NCBI GenBank assembly: GCA_937862595.1
Contig: CALMFL010000216.1
Span: forward strand, 1 to 8,845
Direction of reading: 5' to 3'
DNA from: an uncultured Fidelibacterota bacterium
GTDB taxonomy: Bacteria; Fidelibacterota; Fidelibacteria; Fidelibacterales; Fidelibacteraceae
Length of the DNA: 8,845 nt
This document shows positions 1 through 6,051 of the stretch, in pieces. A program made the translations under genes and the position numbers. The notes under the pieces were generated by a model. That model was not told the origin of the DNA. It saw only the letters and a list, made by a program, of their open reading frames with translations, and searched no databases. Position 1 is the stretch's first letter. Each line of letters starts with the position of its first letter.

Positions 1-284
1 GGGTTCCAGGCGACCAGCGGCGCAAATTTCTCGGGTACGATCTCAAGCGGGTAGATCACCGGCGTCAGGTAGAACCAGACCGTCATCAAGATGCTGTACA
101 GGTCTACCACGTCGACGAAATAGACCGCCAGGGTGGAGACAAACAGGGACAGCCCCAGGGTGAACATCGCCACCAGCAGGATGGCTAAAGGCAGCCACAG
201 CAGCGCTGGTGTGAATGGATGGCGCATGAACAGCATGATCACCGCCAGCGGGATCTTTTTGCTAATATCTTTTTCTTTGATCAT
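1..284 (-). CDS. Polysaccharide-export ABC transporter permease (ABC-2/Wzm/TagG type), partial at window edge and lacking its N-terminal half
   Basis: The minus strand reads open from an ATG at 284 down to the window edge (94 codons, 3' end missing). The product is very hydrophobic. It carries stretches typical of the membrane subunit of O-antigen or teichoic-acid ABC exporters: FTLGLSLFVSTLAVYFVDVV, then DLYSILMTVWFYLTP and VIYPLEIVPEKF. Such permeases carry undecaprenyl-linked polysaccharide across the inner membrane with a separate ATPase. In full-length relatives (about 260-280 residues) this segment lies past residue 100, but here a TAA stop sits directly before the ATG in frame. The start has a purine-rich GGAAGG about 9 nt upstream and lies 29 nt after the stop of the repair gene. 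This is therefore a 5'-truncated gene, a pseudogene remnant, a split gene or an assembly junction. The family assignment is firm; the status as an intact gene is doubtful. Confidence 0.72.
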   Translation of the reverse strand, partial: MIKEKDISKKIPLAVIMLFMRHPFTPALLWLPLAILLVAMFTLGLSLFVSTLAVYFVDVVDLYSILMTVWFYLTPVIYPLEIVPEKFAPLVAWN

Positions 285-313
285 TTACGCTTTCCTTCCG
301 GCCGGACAGTCCG

Positions 314-973
314 TTAACAATATTTGCCGCCTTCCCTTACCGAGAGCGGATGCAGCGTGTGCCCGGACAGAAAACGGCGCACCCAGTCCGGGTCCGTCTT
401 GGAATACTCCCGCAACGCCCAGCCGATGGCCTTGTTGAGAAAAAATTCCTTTGTCGTGCAGTTTGCCAGGATGGCTTTAGAGAGGAAAGCGGTATCGGTG
501 TCCCGCTTGTATTTCAGCTGAAAGAGAATGGACACCCGCTTCACCCACAGGTCCGGATCTTGGATCCAGGCGGCCAAAACATTCGACTGTACTTCGGGAT
601 GCCGCCGGACGATCTCCCCGATTAGCGGCGCAATGGAATCCACCGTATCCCACCAGGATTTGCTTTCGATCAGCGCTTTCAGACGGGGGATGTCGGCCTG
701 CCCGAGCTGCCGCTTCATTTTCCAGAGATAGTTCAGTGCCGTGTACTGGAATTCCCGTTCGGGCAGATCCCAAAGCAGGGAAACCAGGTCCCAGTCGATC
801 GCGTTCTCCCGGCATTTTTCCTTCAGGAAAGGGTCCGTCAGCGTCAGGCGGGCTTCTTTCTGCAGACCGAGGAAGGGGAAGCGGTGCTTCATGTAGGCTT
901 CCATGCCCCCGGCTTTGCGGGGATCCGCATGAGAACGCAGGGCCGTGATAAGATCGCTGAGCGGGATGTTCAT
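314..973 (-). CDS. AlkD-like DNA alkylation repair glycosylase (HEAT-like repeat family)
   Basis: Predicted DNA alkylation repair enzyme (AlkC/AlkD superfamily, PF08713 type). It would excise alkylated purines such as N3- or N7-alkyl bases from DNA in the cytoplasm using an all-helical HEAT-like repeat fold. Counting from the ATG at 985, recognisable blocks are MKHRFPFLGL (32-41), KSWWDTVDSI (109-118), LWVKRVSILFQL (146-157) and EFFLNKAIGWALREY (180-194). W112, D116, R150 and W189 match the Trp-Asp-Arg-Trp set lining the pocket of Bacillus cereus AlkD, so the active site looks intact. Length fits the family (about 220-240 residues). The ATG at 973 is preferred over 985 because GAGG lies 6 nt before it and nothing Shine-Dalgarno-like precedes 985; this gives 219 residues. 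The gene is divergent from the lipoprotein and sits 29 nt upstream of the truncated permease, with which it may be co-transcribed. Confidence 0.88.
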   Translation of the reverse strand: MNIPLSDLITALRSHADPRKAGGMEAYMKHRFPFLGLQKEARLTLTDPFLKEKCRENAIDWDLVSLLWDLPEREFQYTALNYLWKMKRQLGQADIPRLKALIESKSWWDTVDSIAPLIGEIVRRHPEVQSNVLAAWIQDPDLWVKRVSILFQLKYKRDTDTAFLSKAILANCTTKEFFLNKAIGWALREYSKTDPDWVRRFLSGHTLHPLSVREGGKYC

Positions 974-979
974 CTGAAG

Positions 980-983
980 CCTC
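980..983 (-). promoter_or_regulatory. Shine-Dalgarno deciding the start of the AlkD-like gene
   Basis: On the minus strand GAGG is followed by a 6-nt spacer and then ATG at 973-971. It overlaps the alternative upstream ATG (985-983), which has no such site of its own. The internal start is therefore favoured, removing four residues (MRLQ). Confidence 0.55.
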
Positions 984-995
984 ATTTTTGTGAAA

Positions 996-1026
996 ATTAC
1001 ACCAAATCAAACTAAAAAACAAGCAA
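996..1026 (-). promoter_or_regulatory. Candidate extended -10 promoter for the AlkD-like gene
   Basis: Reading the minus strand, TTGCTT (1026-1021) is followed by a 19-nt spacer and TGTAAT (1001-996). The -10 hexamer is preceded by TGG, an extended -10 feature that could compensate for the long spacer. Transcription would start near 989, giving a short leader holding the Shine-Dalgarno. Found by eye; sigma specificity in this lineage is unknown. Confidence 0.28.
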
Positions 1027-1048
1027 TGAGGAAAGGTGAAATTTACGT

Positions 1049-1060
1049 CCGGGATCCCGG
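1049..1060. promoter_or_regulatory. Perfect 12-bp palindrome, candidate operator
   Basis: CCGGGATCCCGG is a perfect 12-bp inverted repeat without spacer in the divergent intergenic region between the AlkD-like gene and the lipoprotein gene. It lies about 75 bp upstream of the repair gene start. It could bind a dimeric regulator, but GC-rich palindromes of this size also arise by chance. Confidence 0.25.
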
Positions 1061-1087
1061 TACTAGCGGATGAACGCACACCCTTTT

Positions 1088-1106
1088 CTGAGGTCCGGAA
1101 CTTCAG
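1088..1106. promoter_or_regulatory. Imperfect 19-bp inverted repeat, candidate operator
   Basis: CTGAGGTCCGGAACTTCAG has CTGA/TCAG ends around a TCCGGA core. Eight of nine arm positions pair if one G-T wobble is allowed. It lies 13 bp upstream of the candidate -35 box at 1120, a usual place for a transcription factor site. No gene ends nearby, so a terminator is unlikely. Confidence 0.25.
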
Positions 1107-1119
1107 TATTTATATTTAC

Positions 1120-1148
1120 TTGATAATAAGGCAATTAATTATTAGAAT
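1120..1148 (+). promoter_or_regulatory. Candidate sigma-70-type promoter for the lipoprotein gene
   Basis: TTGATA (1120-1125), a 17-nt AT-rich spacer and TAGAAT (1143-1148) give 5/6 matches to each consensus box at ideal spacing. It sits in the most AT-rich part of the 272-bp divergent region. The start point would be near 1155, leaving a leader of about 100 nt before the lipoprotein ATG. A 6-bp inverted repeat (TAATAA at 1124-1129, TTATTA at 1139-1144) lies between and partly over the boxes. Confidence 0.45.
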
Positions 1149-1188
1149 AAGGGGTTCCGATCACATAAAAAGATCAAACCGGGGAAGC

Positions 1189-1215
1189 GATGGATCGGCA
1201 GCCTTGATCTCCATC
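1189..1215 (+). other. Small stem-loop in the lipoprotein mRNA leader
   Basis: GATGGA (1189-1194) pairs with TCCATC (1210-1215); a TC/GA pair could extend it inward past a 2-nt bulge. No T-tract follows, so it is not a terminator. It ends about 40 nt before the start codon. I see no known riboswitch consensus. Confidence 0.2.
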
Positions 1216-1257
1216 CGGCGATCTCTTCCTCTTATCCCTTAAGCCCGGGAGGCCTGT

Positions 1258-1854
1258 ATGAAACGATCCCGCTTTATTTCCCTCGCCGCAGTCACGGCGG
1301 CGGTGTTCCTTTCTTCCTGCTGGCTGCCGGAAGATTTTGATGCAAAGGTGCTGATCGCTCCGGACGGGAGCTATACTTTCAGCTACGAAGGCGTGCTGAG
1401 CAATATTCTGGCGCTGGAAGCGATCTCAAAAGATGCCTTTACAGAGGAGAATGATGCCGAAGTCCGTGAACAGGGAGCCGAGCTGAAAAAGGAACCCGGA
1501 TTCACGGCGGTGGATTACCTCGGCAGAGGCCGGTTCAAAGTAAGCGTGCGTCTCGACAAGCCGGCGGGGGAGACCTGCCATTTTCTGAGCAAGGACATCA
1601 AGCTTTTCAGTATGGAAACCGGCGAGGACAAGACCTTAAGCGTCACCTCATTCAGTCTGGAGGAGAAGGACCTTGAAAGTCTTCGCACGATTGGAGGCCG
1701 CACATGGGGCACCTTCACCGTGCAGGTCCCGAACAAGCTCAAGGTGCTGAGTGCGAACGCCGATAAAAAGCAGAAAGAGGGCAAGACCGCCAAGAACTAT
1801 ATCTGGCATATCGATGACCCCCTGACTGCGGCGAGCATTGTCGTGAAATGGTAA
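1258..1854 (+). CDS. Small lipoprotein of unknown function, possibly LppM-like
   Basis: 198-residue predicted lipoprotein. The N-terminus has basic residues (MKRSR), a hydrophobic stretch (about 7-18) and a lipobox LSSC with Cys21, so signal peptidase II should cut before Cys21 and anchor the protein in the envelope. Tryptophan at +2 gives no inner-membrane retention signal by the E. coli Asp rule. The mature part begins with a beta-rich segment (DFDAKVLIAPDGSYTFSYEG, 26-45) and ends with a strand-rich block: GTFTVQVP at 151-158, a SANADK turn, YIWHIDDPL at 181-189, and a terminal VVKW. This layout resembles LppM/DUF3153-like envelope domains, but the likeness is only by eye. The start is supported by GGGAGG at 1247-1252, 5 nt before ATG. 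The gene has its own candidate promoter and no clear terminator follows. No enzyme motif is seen. Confidence 0.85.
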   Translation: MKRSRFISLAAVTAAVFLSSCWLPEDFDAKVLIAPDGSYTFSYEGVLSNILALEAISKDAFTEENDAEVREQGAELKKEPGFTAVDYLGRGRFKVSVRLDKPAGETCHFLSKDIKLFSMETGEDKTLSVTSFSLEEKDLESLRTIGGRTWGTFTVQVPNKLKVLSANADKKQKEGKTAKNYIWHIDDPLTAASIVVKW

Positions 1855-1971
1855 AGGGCAAAGCCCGCGGCACGGAGAACAATGCCGGACAGGCCGTTCT
1901 TGTATAAAATCCCGGTTCTCAGCCGCTAACTTATCGCTTCTTCTCCCGCATTCTTCTTTGTATATTTATCC

Positions 1972-3828
1972 ATGCCCACGCAATCCGAAAATCCCCTGAT
2001 CACGCGCATCCTGGAGGCCAGCCTTCGCCTGGCGCGCATGAAAGAGCGGAATACGCTTTCCACGTTCACCGCCATGCGGGAACGGGCGCGTCCCGTGCGG
2101 CCGCCGAGGCTGATGGACGGCATGTTCGCGATCAGCGTGAAAGTTTTCAAGGGGCGGAACGTCTGGACGATCGCCCCGAAGGAAGAACGCAGCGAATACC
2201 ATATCCTTTACCTCCACGGGGGCGCCTATGCGGTCAATTTTACGCCGCCGCACTGGTTCTTTATCGGCGCGCTCGTCGAGAACCTGAAATGCACCGTCGT
2301 TGCCCCGGATTATCCGCTGGTTCCCGAACAGAACGTGGACGATGTCTTTGAAATGATGCTGCCGCTCTATACCGAATTGATCGATCGTATAGGCGCTTCG
2401 CGGGTTACGCTCATGGGGGATTCCTCCGGGGGCGGCATGGCCCTGGCCCTGGCGCAGGTGCTGAAAGAAAAGGGGACCGATCTGCCCCTTCAGCTTTTTC
2501 TTCTTTGTCCCTGGCTGGATGTGACTATGGACAATCCTGAGATCCAGAAAGTAGATGAGACCGATCCCATTCTGAATGTCGGCGGTCTGATCGAGGCGGG
2601 GAAGGCCTATGCGGGCGAGCGCGATACCCGCGATCCCCGGGTAAGTCCGCTCTTTGGCCCGCTGGAGGGTCTGCCGCCGGTCACATTGTTTACCGGGACC
2701 CGCGACGTGCTCATGCCGGATTGCAGAAAATTCAGGGACAAGGCGGAGGCGGCCGGTCATCCGCTCACATACCGTGAGTTTGAGGGCATGATCCACGACG
2801 GCATGCTTTTTCCTATCCCTGAAGGGAAAGAGGTCCGGCATCTGATCTTCGACCGGCTTCGCGGGCAGTGCGAAAAGAAAGACATTATTCCCAAGCCGCC
2901 CGCCCGGCGCGATCTGGCAAAGATCACGAAAGCAAAACCCGAAACAAGCATCATTGCCCGTCTGATCGAGACAGGGATGCGCCGGACCGGAATGAAAAGC
3001 GGCAACCGGCTTTCAAACTATATCAACGCCCTTTCGCACAGCACGCCGGCACGGCCAATGCAATACATGTTTCTGAAATACGATATCGACGTCGATGACC
3101 ATCTGGGCCGCAATGTCTGGCGGATCGAGCCGAAAAAAGATCTGGGGGAGAAAGTCGTCCTCTATCTTCACGGCGGATCCTATATGTACAATTTCCTACC
3201 GCCGCACTGGACCTTTATCGGCGAAATAGCCGATCAGGTGAAAGCCGCCGTGATCGCGCCCGACTACCCGCTTGCGCCCGAATACCATGCTTCGGACGTT
3301 TTCGACCTGCTGCTCAGGCTCTATAGCGAACTGATCGAAAAGACCGATCCCAAGGCCGTTACCGTCATGGGCGATTCCGCCGGCGGCGGCATGACCCTCG
3401 CCCTGGCGCAGCTGCTCCTTGAAAAGGGTCTGCCCCAGCCGGAACAGCTGATCATGCTGTCTCCCTGCGTGGATGTCACCATGACCAATCCCCTGATCCT
3501 TCAGGTGGACAAGGACGACCCCATTCTGAACATTGACGCCATTATCGAAGCGGGAAAGGCCTATGCCGGACCGCTGGACCGCAGGCATTATCTCGTCAGT
3601 CCCATCTACGGGGAACTGAAAGGTCTCGCTCCCATGTCCCTGTATGTCGGGACGCACGACGTGCTGGTGGCCGATTGCCGGAAATTGCACCGCATGGCGC
3701 AGAAATTGGGAATTCCCTTTACGTATCGTGAATACGAAGGATTATTTCACGTCGGGATGCTCTACCCCACGCCCGAAGCGGGCGAGATCCGGGAAGAGAT
3801 CATCGAAGATGTGGAAGACGGCGCTTAG
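1972..3828 (+). CDS. Tandem double-domain alpha/beta hydrolase (hormone-sensitive-lipase/family IV esterase type)
   Basis: 618-residue protein with two full Abhydrolase_3-type esterase domains. No signal peptide is seen, so it is probably cytoplasmic. Domain 1 (about 8-300) has the oxyanion motif HGGAY (82-86), DYPLVPE (113-119), nucleophile elbow GDSSGG with Ser151, acid Asp245 (TRDVL) and base His275. Domain 2 (about 326-618) has HGGSY (400-404), DYPLAPE (431-437), GDSAGG with Ser469, Asp563 and His593. Every catalytic residue is offset by exactly 318 residues, so the copies align without gaps in the core. Identity looks near one half by eye. A charged linker (about 300-325) joins them. Both triads are complete, so both may be active on short-chain esters or acylated substrates. 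Family members normally have one domain of about 300 residues. No Shine-Dalgarno precedes the ATG at 1972; the alignment of both copies from near residue 8 supports this start. The substrate cannot be inferred. Confidence 0.92.
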   Translation: MPTQSENPLITRILEASLRLARMKERNTLSTFTAMRERARPVRPPRLMDGMFAISVKVFKGRNVWTIAPKEERSEYHILYLHGGAYAVNFTPPHWFFIGALVENLKCTVVAPDYPLVPEQNVDDVFEMMLPLYTELIDRIGASRVTLMGDSSGGGMALALAQVLKEKGTDLPLQLFLLCPWLDVTMDNPEIQKVDETDPILNVGGLIEAGKAYAGERDTRDPRVSPLFGPLEGLPPVTLFTGTRDVLMPDCRKFRDKAEAAGHPLTYREFEGMIHDGMLFPIPEGKEVRHLIFDRLRGQCEKKDIIPKPPARRDLAKITKAKPETSIIARLIETGMRRTGMKSGNRLSNYINALSHSTPARPMQYMFLKYDIDVDDHLGRNVWRIEPKKDLGEKVVLYLHGGSYMYNFLPPHWTFIGEIADQVKAAVIAPDYPLAPEYHASDVFDLLLRLYSELIEKTDPKAVTVMGDSAGGGMTLALAQLLLEKGLPQPEQLIMLSPCVDVTMTNPLILQVDKDDPILNIDAIIEAGKAYAGPLDRRHYLVSPIYGELKGLAPMSLYVGTHDVLVADCRKLHRMAQKLGIPFTYREYEGLFHVGMLYPTPEAGEIREEIIEDVEDGA

Positions 3829-3905
3829 GACCTTGCGGGCGCCTTCAGGCGGATCCGGACTTCTCCGCTCCGGCAAACCAAACTCACACGGATGTTAAAA
3901 AAGCC

Positions 3906-5870
3906 CTATTTTAAAAGCGTGATCTTCCTGCTTTCCGCGAGGGTTCCGTTCACCTGCAATTGCAGAATATAGATCCCGCCGGACATGCCGTCCGGGGCGC
4001 TGAGGTTCAGGGAATGAACTCCGGCTGTTTTGTCGTCATCCGGCAATAACAGAATGAGTTTTCCGCTGAGATCGTACAGCGACAGCGATACGCGGCTGTC
4101 CGCGGAAAGCCGGTAGCGGACGGTGGTGGACGGATTGAAAGGATTGGGATAATTTTCAAGGCCGAAGCGTTCCGGCAGCAGGTTCTTTTCGGCAAGCGCC
4201 ACGACGGGACGCGTGTTCTCATAATAGGCGAAGGTGCCGCCGTAATCGCCGAGGATCAGGTCCTGATCGCCGTCGCCGTCAAGGTCCGCAAAAGCGGGCG
4301 CGCAATTCTGCCCGCCGACGATCCCTTCGACCACGGTGGTGTCTTCGACCCAGACGCCGTCGCGGTTCTCGAAATACCGCAGTTCTCGCCAGGCGTTTCC
4401 GGTCACAAGATCGTAGTCCCCGTCGAAATCGATGTCCGCGAAAGCCGGGACCGCATCGGATCCCACGTCCAGTCCGCCGAAATACCCGTAGATCTCGCCC
4501 CAGACGGGCGAACCGGCGCTGCCGCTGTTCTCGTAGTAATACAGCAGCCCGTCCTCATTGCCCGCCGCAATATCCAGGTCGCCGTCCCGGTCCATGTCGA
4601 TGAACCGCGGGCAGGACCATCCGCCCAGGGCGAAGAGCGTGGCCGGGGTCGAAGAAAAGGCGGTGCCGGTATGGAAATGCAGGTAAATGTTCCCCGAAAG
4701 ATCGCCCACGAGGGCATCGGCGTAGCCGTCGTTATTGACGTCACCCAGCGTGACAAAGGAATAGATCGAGTGCTTTAAGGGCGTGAAGGTGCGGCTCGCT
4801 TTCCAGGAGGGCACCCGGGCGGTGCCGATATTTTCAATATACTTGACGTCACCCATCTGGCTTCCCGTCGCCAGGTCCATATCCCCGTCATGGTCGTAAT
4901 CGATGAAAAAGGGGTTGCTCGCTCCGCCGATATCGATCACGCCGCCGAAAAGCGTCGTGTTCCGCGTCCAGGCCGGAACGGAGGCCGTCCCCGTGTTGCG
5001 GTAATAGCTGAGGGGACCGGAGGCGGTCCCGAAAACAAGGTCGGCTTTTCCGTCCCCGTTCATGTCCGTCATCACGGGGGAATTGAAGTAGCCCTCGTCC
5101 CCGATGCCGGAGAACATGCTGGTATTCGCCTGATAGACAAAGCCCTGCGCGTTGCCGGTATTCTGATAGTAGATAAAACCGTGCCCGTCCTTTCCGCAGA
5201 CGATATCCATGTCCCCGTCATTGTCCAGATCGCAGAACACCGGATAGGCATAGAGTCCCGCATCCCCGATCAGGGTCATATGGCTGTCCGAAAAGACCGC
5301 CAGGGAATCGCTGCCGCTGTTCAGGTAGATCCGGACCGATCCGTCCTCGGAAAATCCCACGACCATGTCCAGGTCCCCGTCGCCGTCAAGGTCCGCCAGG
5401 TCCGGCACCGGGTTGTGAACCCCCGAGAACAAGGGAAAATAGCCGGGTACCTTTTCAAATGCCGGGAAATAGACCGAGCCGGTATTGCGGTAGAGGCTGA
5501 TCCCGGTATAGCCCCCGGTGACCATGTCGAGATCGCCGTCGTTATCAATATCCCCGAATACGCCCATTTCGGCGTCAAGGGCGGCGACGCTGATGAAAAT
5601 ATCTTCCATATGCAGATAGCCCGGAGCCGTCGCGGAACCCACATTGGTCATGTAATGGGGCTTATCCGAGGAATTGCCGAGGATCAGGTCCTGATCGCCG
5701 TCGCCGTCAAGGTCCGCAAAACGCGGCTGAGAGAAGGAGAGGCTGGGCACCCCGCTGGGATTGAACATGTCCGGCCGTTCGCGCCATCCGTCTGCCGACA
5801 GGGGGATGAGAAAGGCGGTGAGAGAAATGAAAAGAAGGGCAAACCGGCGTTCGGGGACGCTGTTTTTCAT
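3906..5870 (-). CDS. Secreted FG-GAP/VCBS repeat protein with C-terminal T9SS sorting domain
   Basis: 654-residue secreted or cell-surface protein. A signal peptide is seen (basic MKNSVPERR, hydrophobic about 10-25). Residues 50-552 hold ten FG-GAP/VCBS repeats, each with an Asp-rich calcium-loop-type core (for example DLDGDGDQDLILG). They begin near 51, 105, 158, 212, 268, 322, 375, 423, 478 and 527. Such repeats fold as beta-propeller blades and bind calcium. Most are followed by a YYxNTGS-like strand. The tail from about 570 (NYPNPFNPST, then YDLSGKLI, GIYILQLQV and final KITLLK) is a type A T9SS sorting domain, which directs transport through the outer membrane by the type IX system and is normally cleaved. 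GGAG lies 5 nt before the ATG. No catalytic domain is evident, so an adhesion, binding or structural role is inferred. The gene converges with the hydrolase gene. Confidence 0.93.
   Translation of the reverse strand: MKNSVPERRFALLFISLTAFLIPLSADGWRERPDMFNPSGVPSLSFSQPRFADLDGDGDQDLILGNSSDKPHYMTNVGSATAPGYLHMEDIFISVAALDAEMGVFGDIDNDGDLDMVTGGYTGISLYRNTGSVYFPAFEKVPGYFPLFSGVHNPVPDLADLDGDGDLDMVVGFSEDGSVRIYLNSGSDSLAVFSDSHMTLIGDAGLYAYPVFCDLDNDGDMDIVCGKDGHGFIYYQNTGNAQGFVYQANTSMFSGIGDEGYFNSPVMTDMNGDGKADLVFGTASGPLSYYRNTGTASVPAWTRNTTLFGGVIDIGGASNPFFIDYDHDGDMDLATGSQMGDVKYIENIGTARVPSWKASRTFTPLKHSIYSFVTLGDVNNDGYADALVGDLSGNIYLHFHTGTAFSSTPATLFALGGWSCPRFIDMDRDGDLDIAAGNEDGLLYYYENSGSAGSPVWGEIYGYFGGLDVGSDAVPAFADIDFDGDYDLVTGNAWRELRYFENRDGVWVEDTTVVEGIVGGQNCAPAFADLDGDGDQDLILGDYGGTFAYYENTRPVVALAEKNLLPERFGLENYPNPFNPSTTVRYRLSADSRVSLSLYDLSGKLILLLPDDDKTAGVHSLNLSAPDGMSGGIYILQLQVNGTLAESRKITLLK
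4248..4293 (-). repeat. 46-bp exact direct repeat, copy in FG-GAP repeat 10
   Basis: This stretch encodes the FADLDGDGDQDLILG core of the last FG-GAP repeat. It is base-for-base identical to 5676-5721 in the first repeat, including third codon positions. The other eight repeats differ in both protein and codon use. The two copies are 1428 bp apart (476 codons exactly). Confidence 0.9.
5676..5721 (-). repeat. 46-bp exact direct repeat, copy in FG-GAP repeat 1
   Basis: Partner of the repeat at 4248-4293, encoding the first FG-GAP core (FADLDGDGDQDLILG, residues 51-65). Both copies are in the same reading frame, so recombination between them would delete 476 residues in frame and leave signal peptide, one repeat and sorting tail. 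Confidence 0.9.
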
Positions 5871-5959
5871 AAGAACTCCAGAATTAATTTTAAATTTTCA
5901 AACCACCTGCAAATCTATGAAACGCGCATAATAAATAAAACCCTAAACTGGAAAATCCT

Positions 5960-5994
5960 GCCGCCGGCCGGAGCGGAACATCCGGGGAGGCGGC
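5960..5994. promoter_or_regulatory. Strong GC-rich stem-loop in a divergent intergenic region
   Basis: GCCGCC (5960-5965) pairs with GGCGGC (5989-5994), then after a 2/3-nt internal loop CCGGA (5968-5972) pairs with TCCGG (5981-5985) around an 8-nt loop. That makes 11 GC-rich base pairs. It lies 57 bp before the dehydrogenase ATG and 90 bp before the FG-GAP gene start on the other strand, in otherwise AT-rich sequence. No long T-tract follows on either strand, although the minus strand continues with a run of four T shortly after. It may be a leader structure or regulator site. Confidence 0.4.
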
Positions 5995-6040
5995 GCATTA
6001 AATAACATTTGGTAAAAAAGTAAAATGATAACACATACGA

Positions 6041-6046
6041 AGGAGG
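6041..6046 (+). promoter_or_regulatory. Shine-Dalgarno deciding the dehydrogenase start
   Basis: AGGAGG lies 5 nt before the ATG at 6052. An in-frame upstream ATG at 6025 has only AT-rich sequence before it, and starting there would add nine residues (MITHTKEET) ahead of a normal dehydrogenase N-terminus. The start at 6052 is clearly favoured. Confidence 0.85.
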
Positions 6047-6051
6047 AAACC

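Noticed and set aside
133..438. Plus-strand ORF (101 codons) over the permease fragment and the repair gene end
   Set aside because: It spans two minus-strand coding regions and has no family likeness. Its hydrophobic part is the complement of the permease membrane segments.
477..1079. Second minus-strand ORF (200 codons) overlapping the AlkD-like gene in another frame
   Set aside because: The sequence is rich in Pro, Arg, Ser and Gly, typical of an out-of-frame reading. The AlkD frame carries the conserved pocket residues.
1855..1971. Promoter for the tandem hydrolase (TATAAA at 1903-1908)
   Set aside because: A good -10-like box, but no -35-like hexamer at suitable spacing. The gene may be co-transcribed with the lipoprotein gene.
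1966..2841. Minus-strand ORF (291 codons) opposite the tandem hydrolase
   Set aside because: It has no recognisable motif and is the complement of a clear esterase domain with full catalytic motifs.
3829..3905. Terminator between the convergent hydrolase and FG-GAP genes
   Set aside because: Only short stems are visible (CGCC-TTCA-GGCG at 3840-3851 and CCGGA/TCCGG just after it) without a T-tract. The A/T-rich stretch near 3894-3915 pairs only through A-T runs. Not enough to call.
4000..5750. Possible CRISPR-like or minisatellite array because of recurring GTCCCCGTC-type words
   Set aside because: The words come from coding of the DGDxD loops at about 50-residue intervals, with diverged spacing and sequence. 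There is no CRISPR repeat-spacer structure.
4890..6005. Long plus-strand ORF (371 codons) antisense to the FG-GAP gene
   Set aside because: It mirrors the Asp-Gly-Asp codons of the FG-GAP repeats as Val/Ile/Ala-rich sequence, shows no domain motif, and extends into the intergenic region with no Shine-Dalgarno. The minus-strand gene has a signal peptide, repeats and sorting tail.
6025..6051. Upstream ATG start for the dehydrogenase
   Set aside because: No ribosome site precedes it, whereas AGGAGG sits at ideal distance from the ATG at 6052, which gives the normal family N-terminus.
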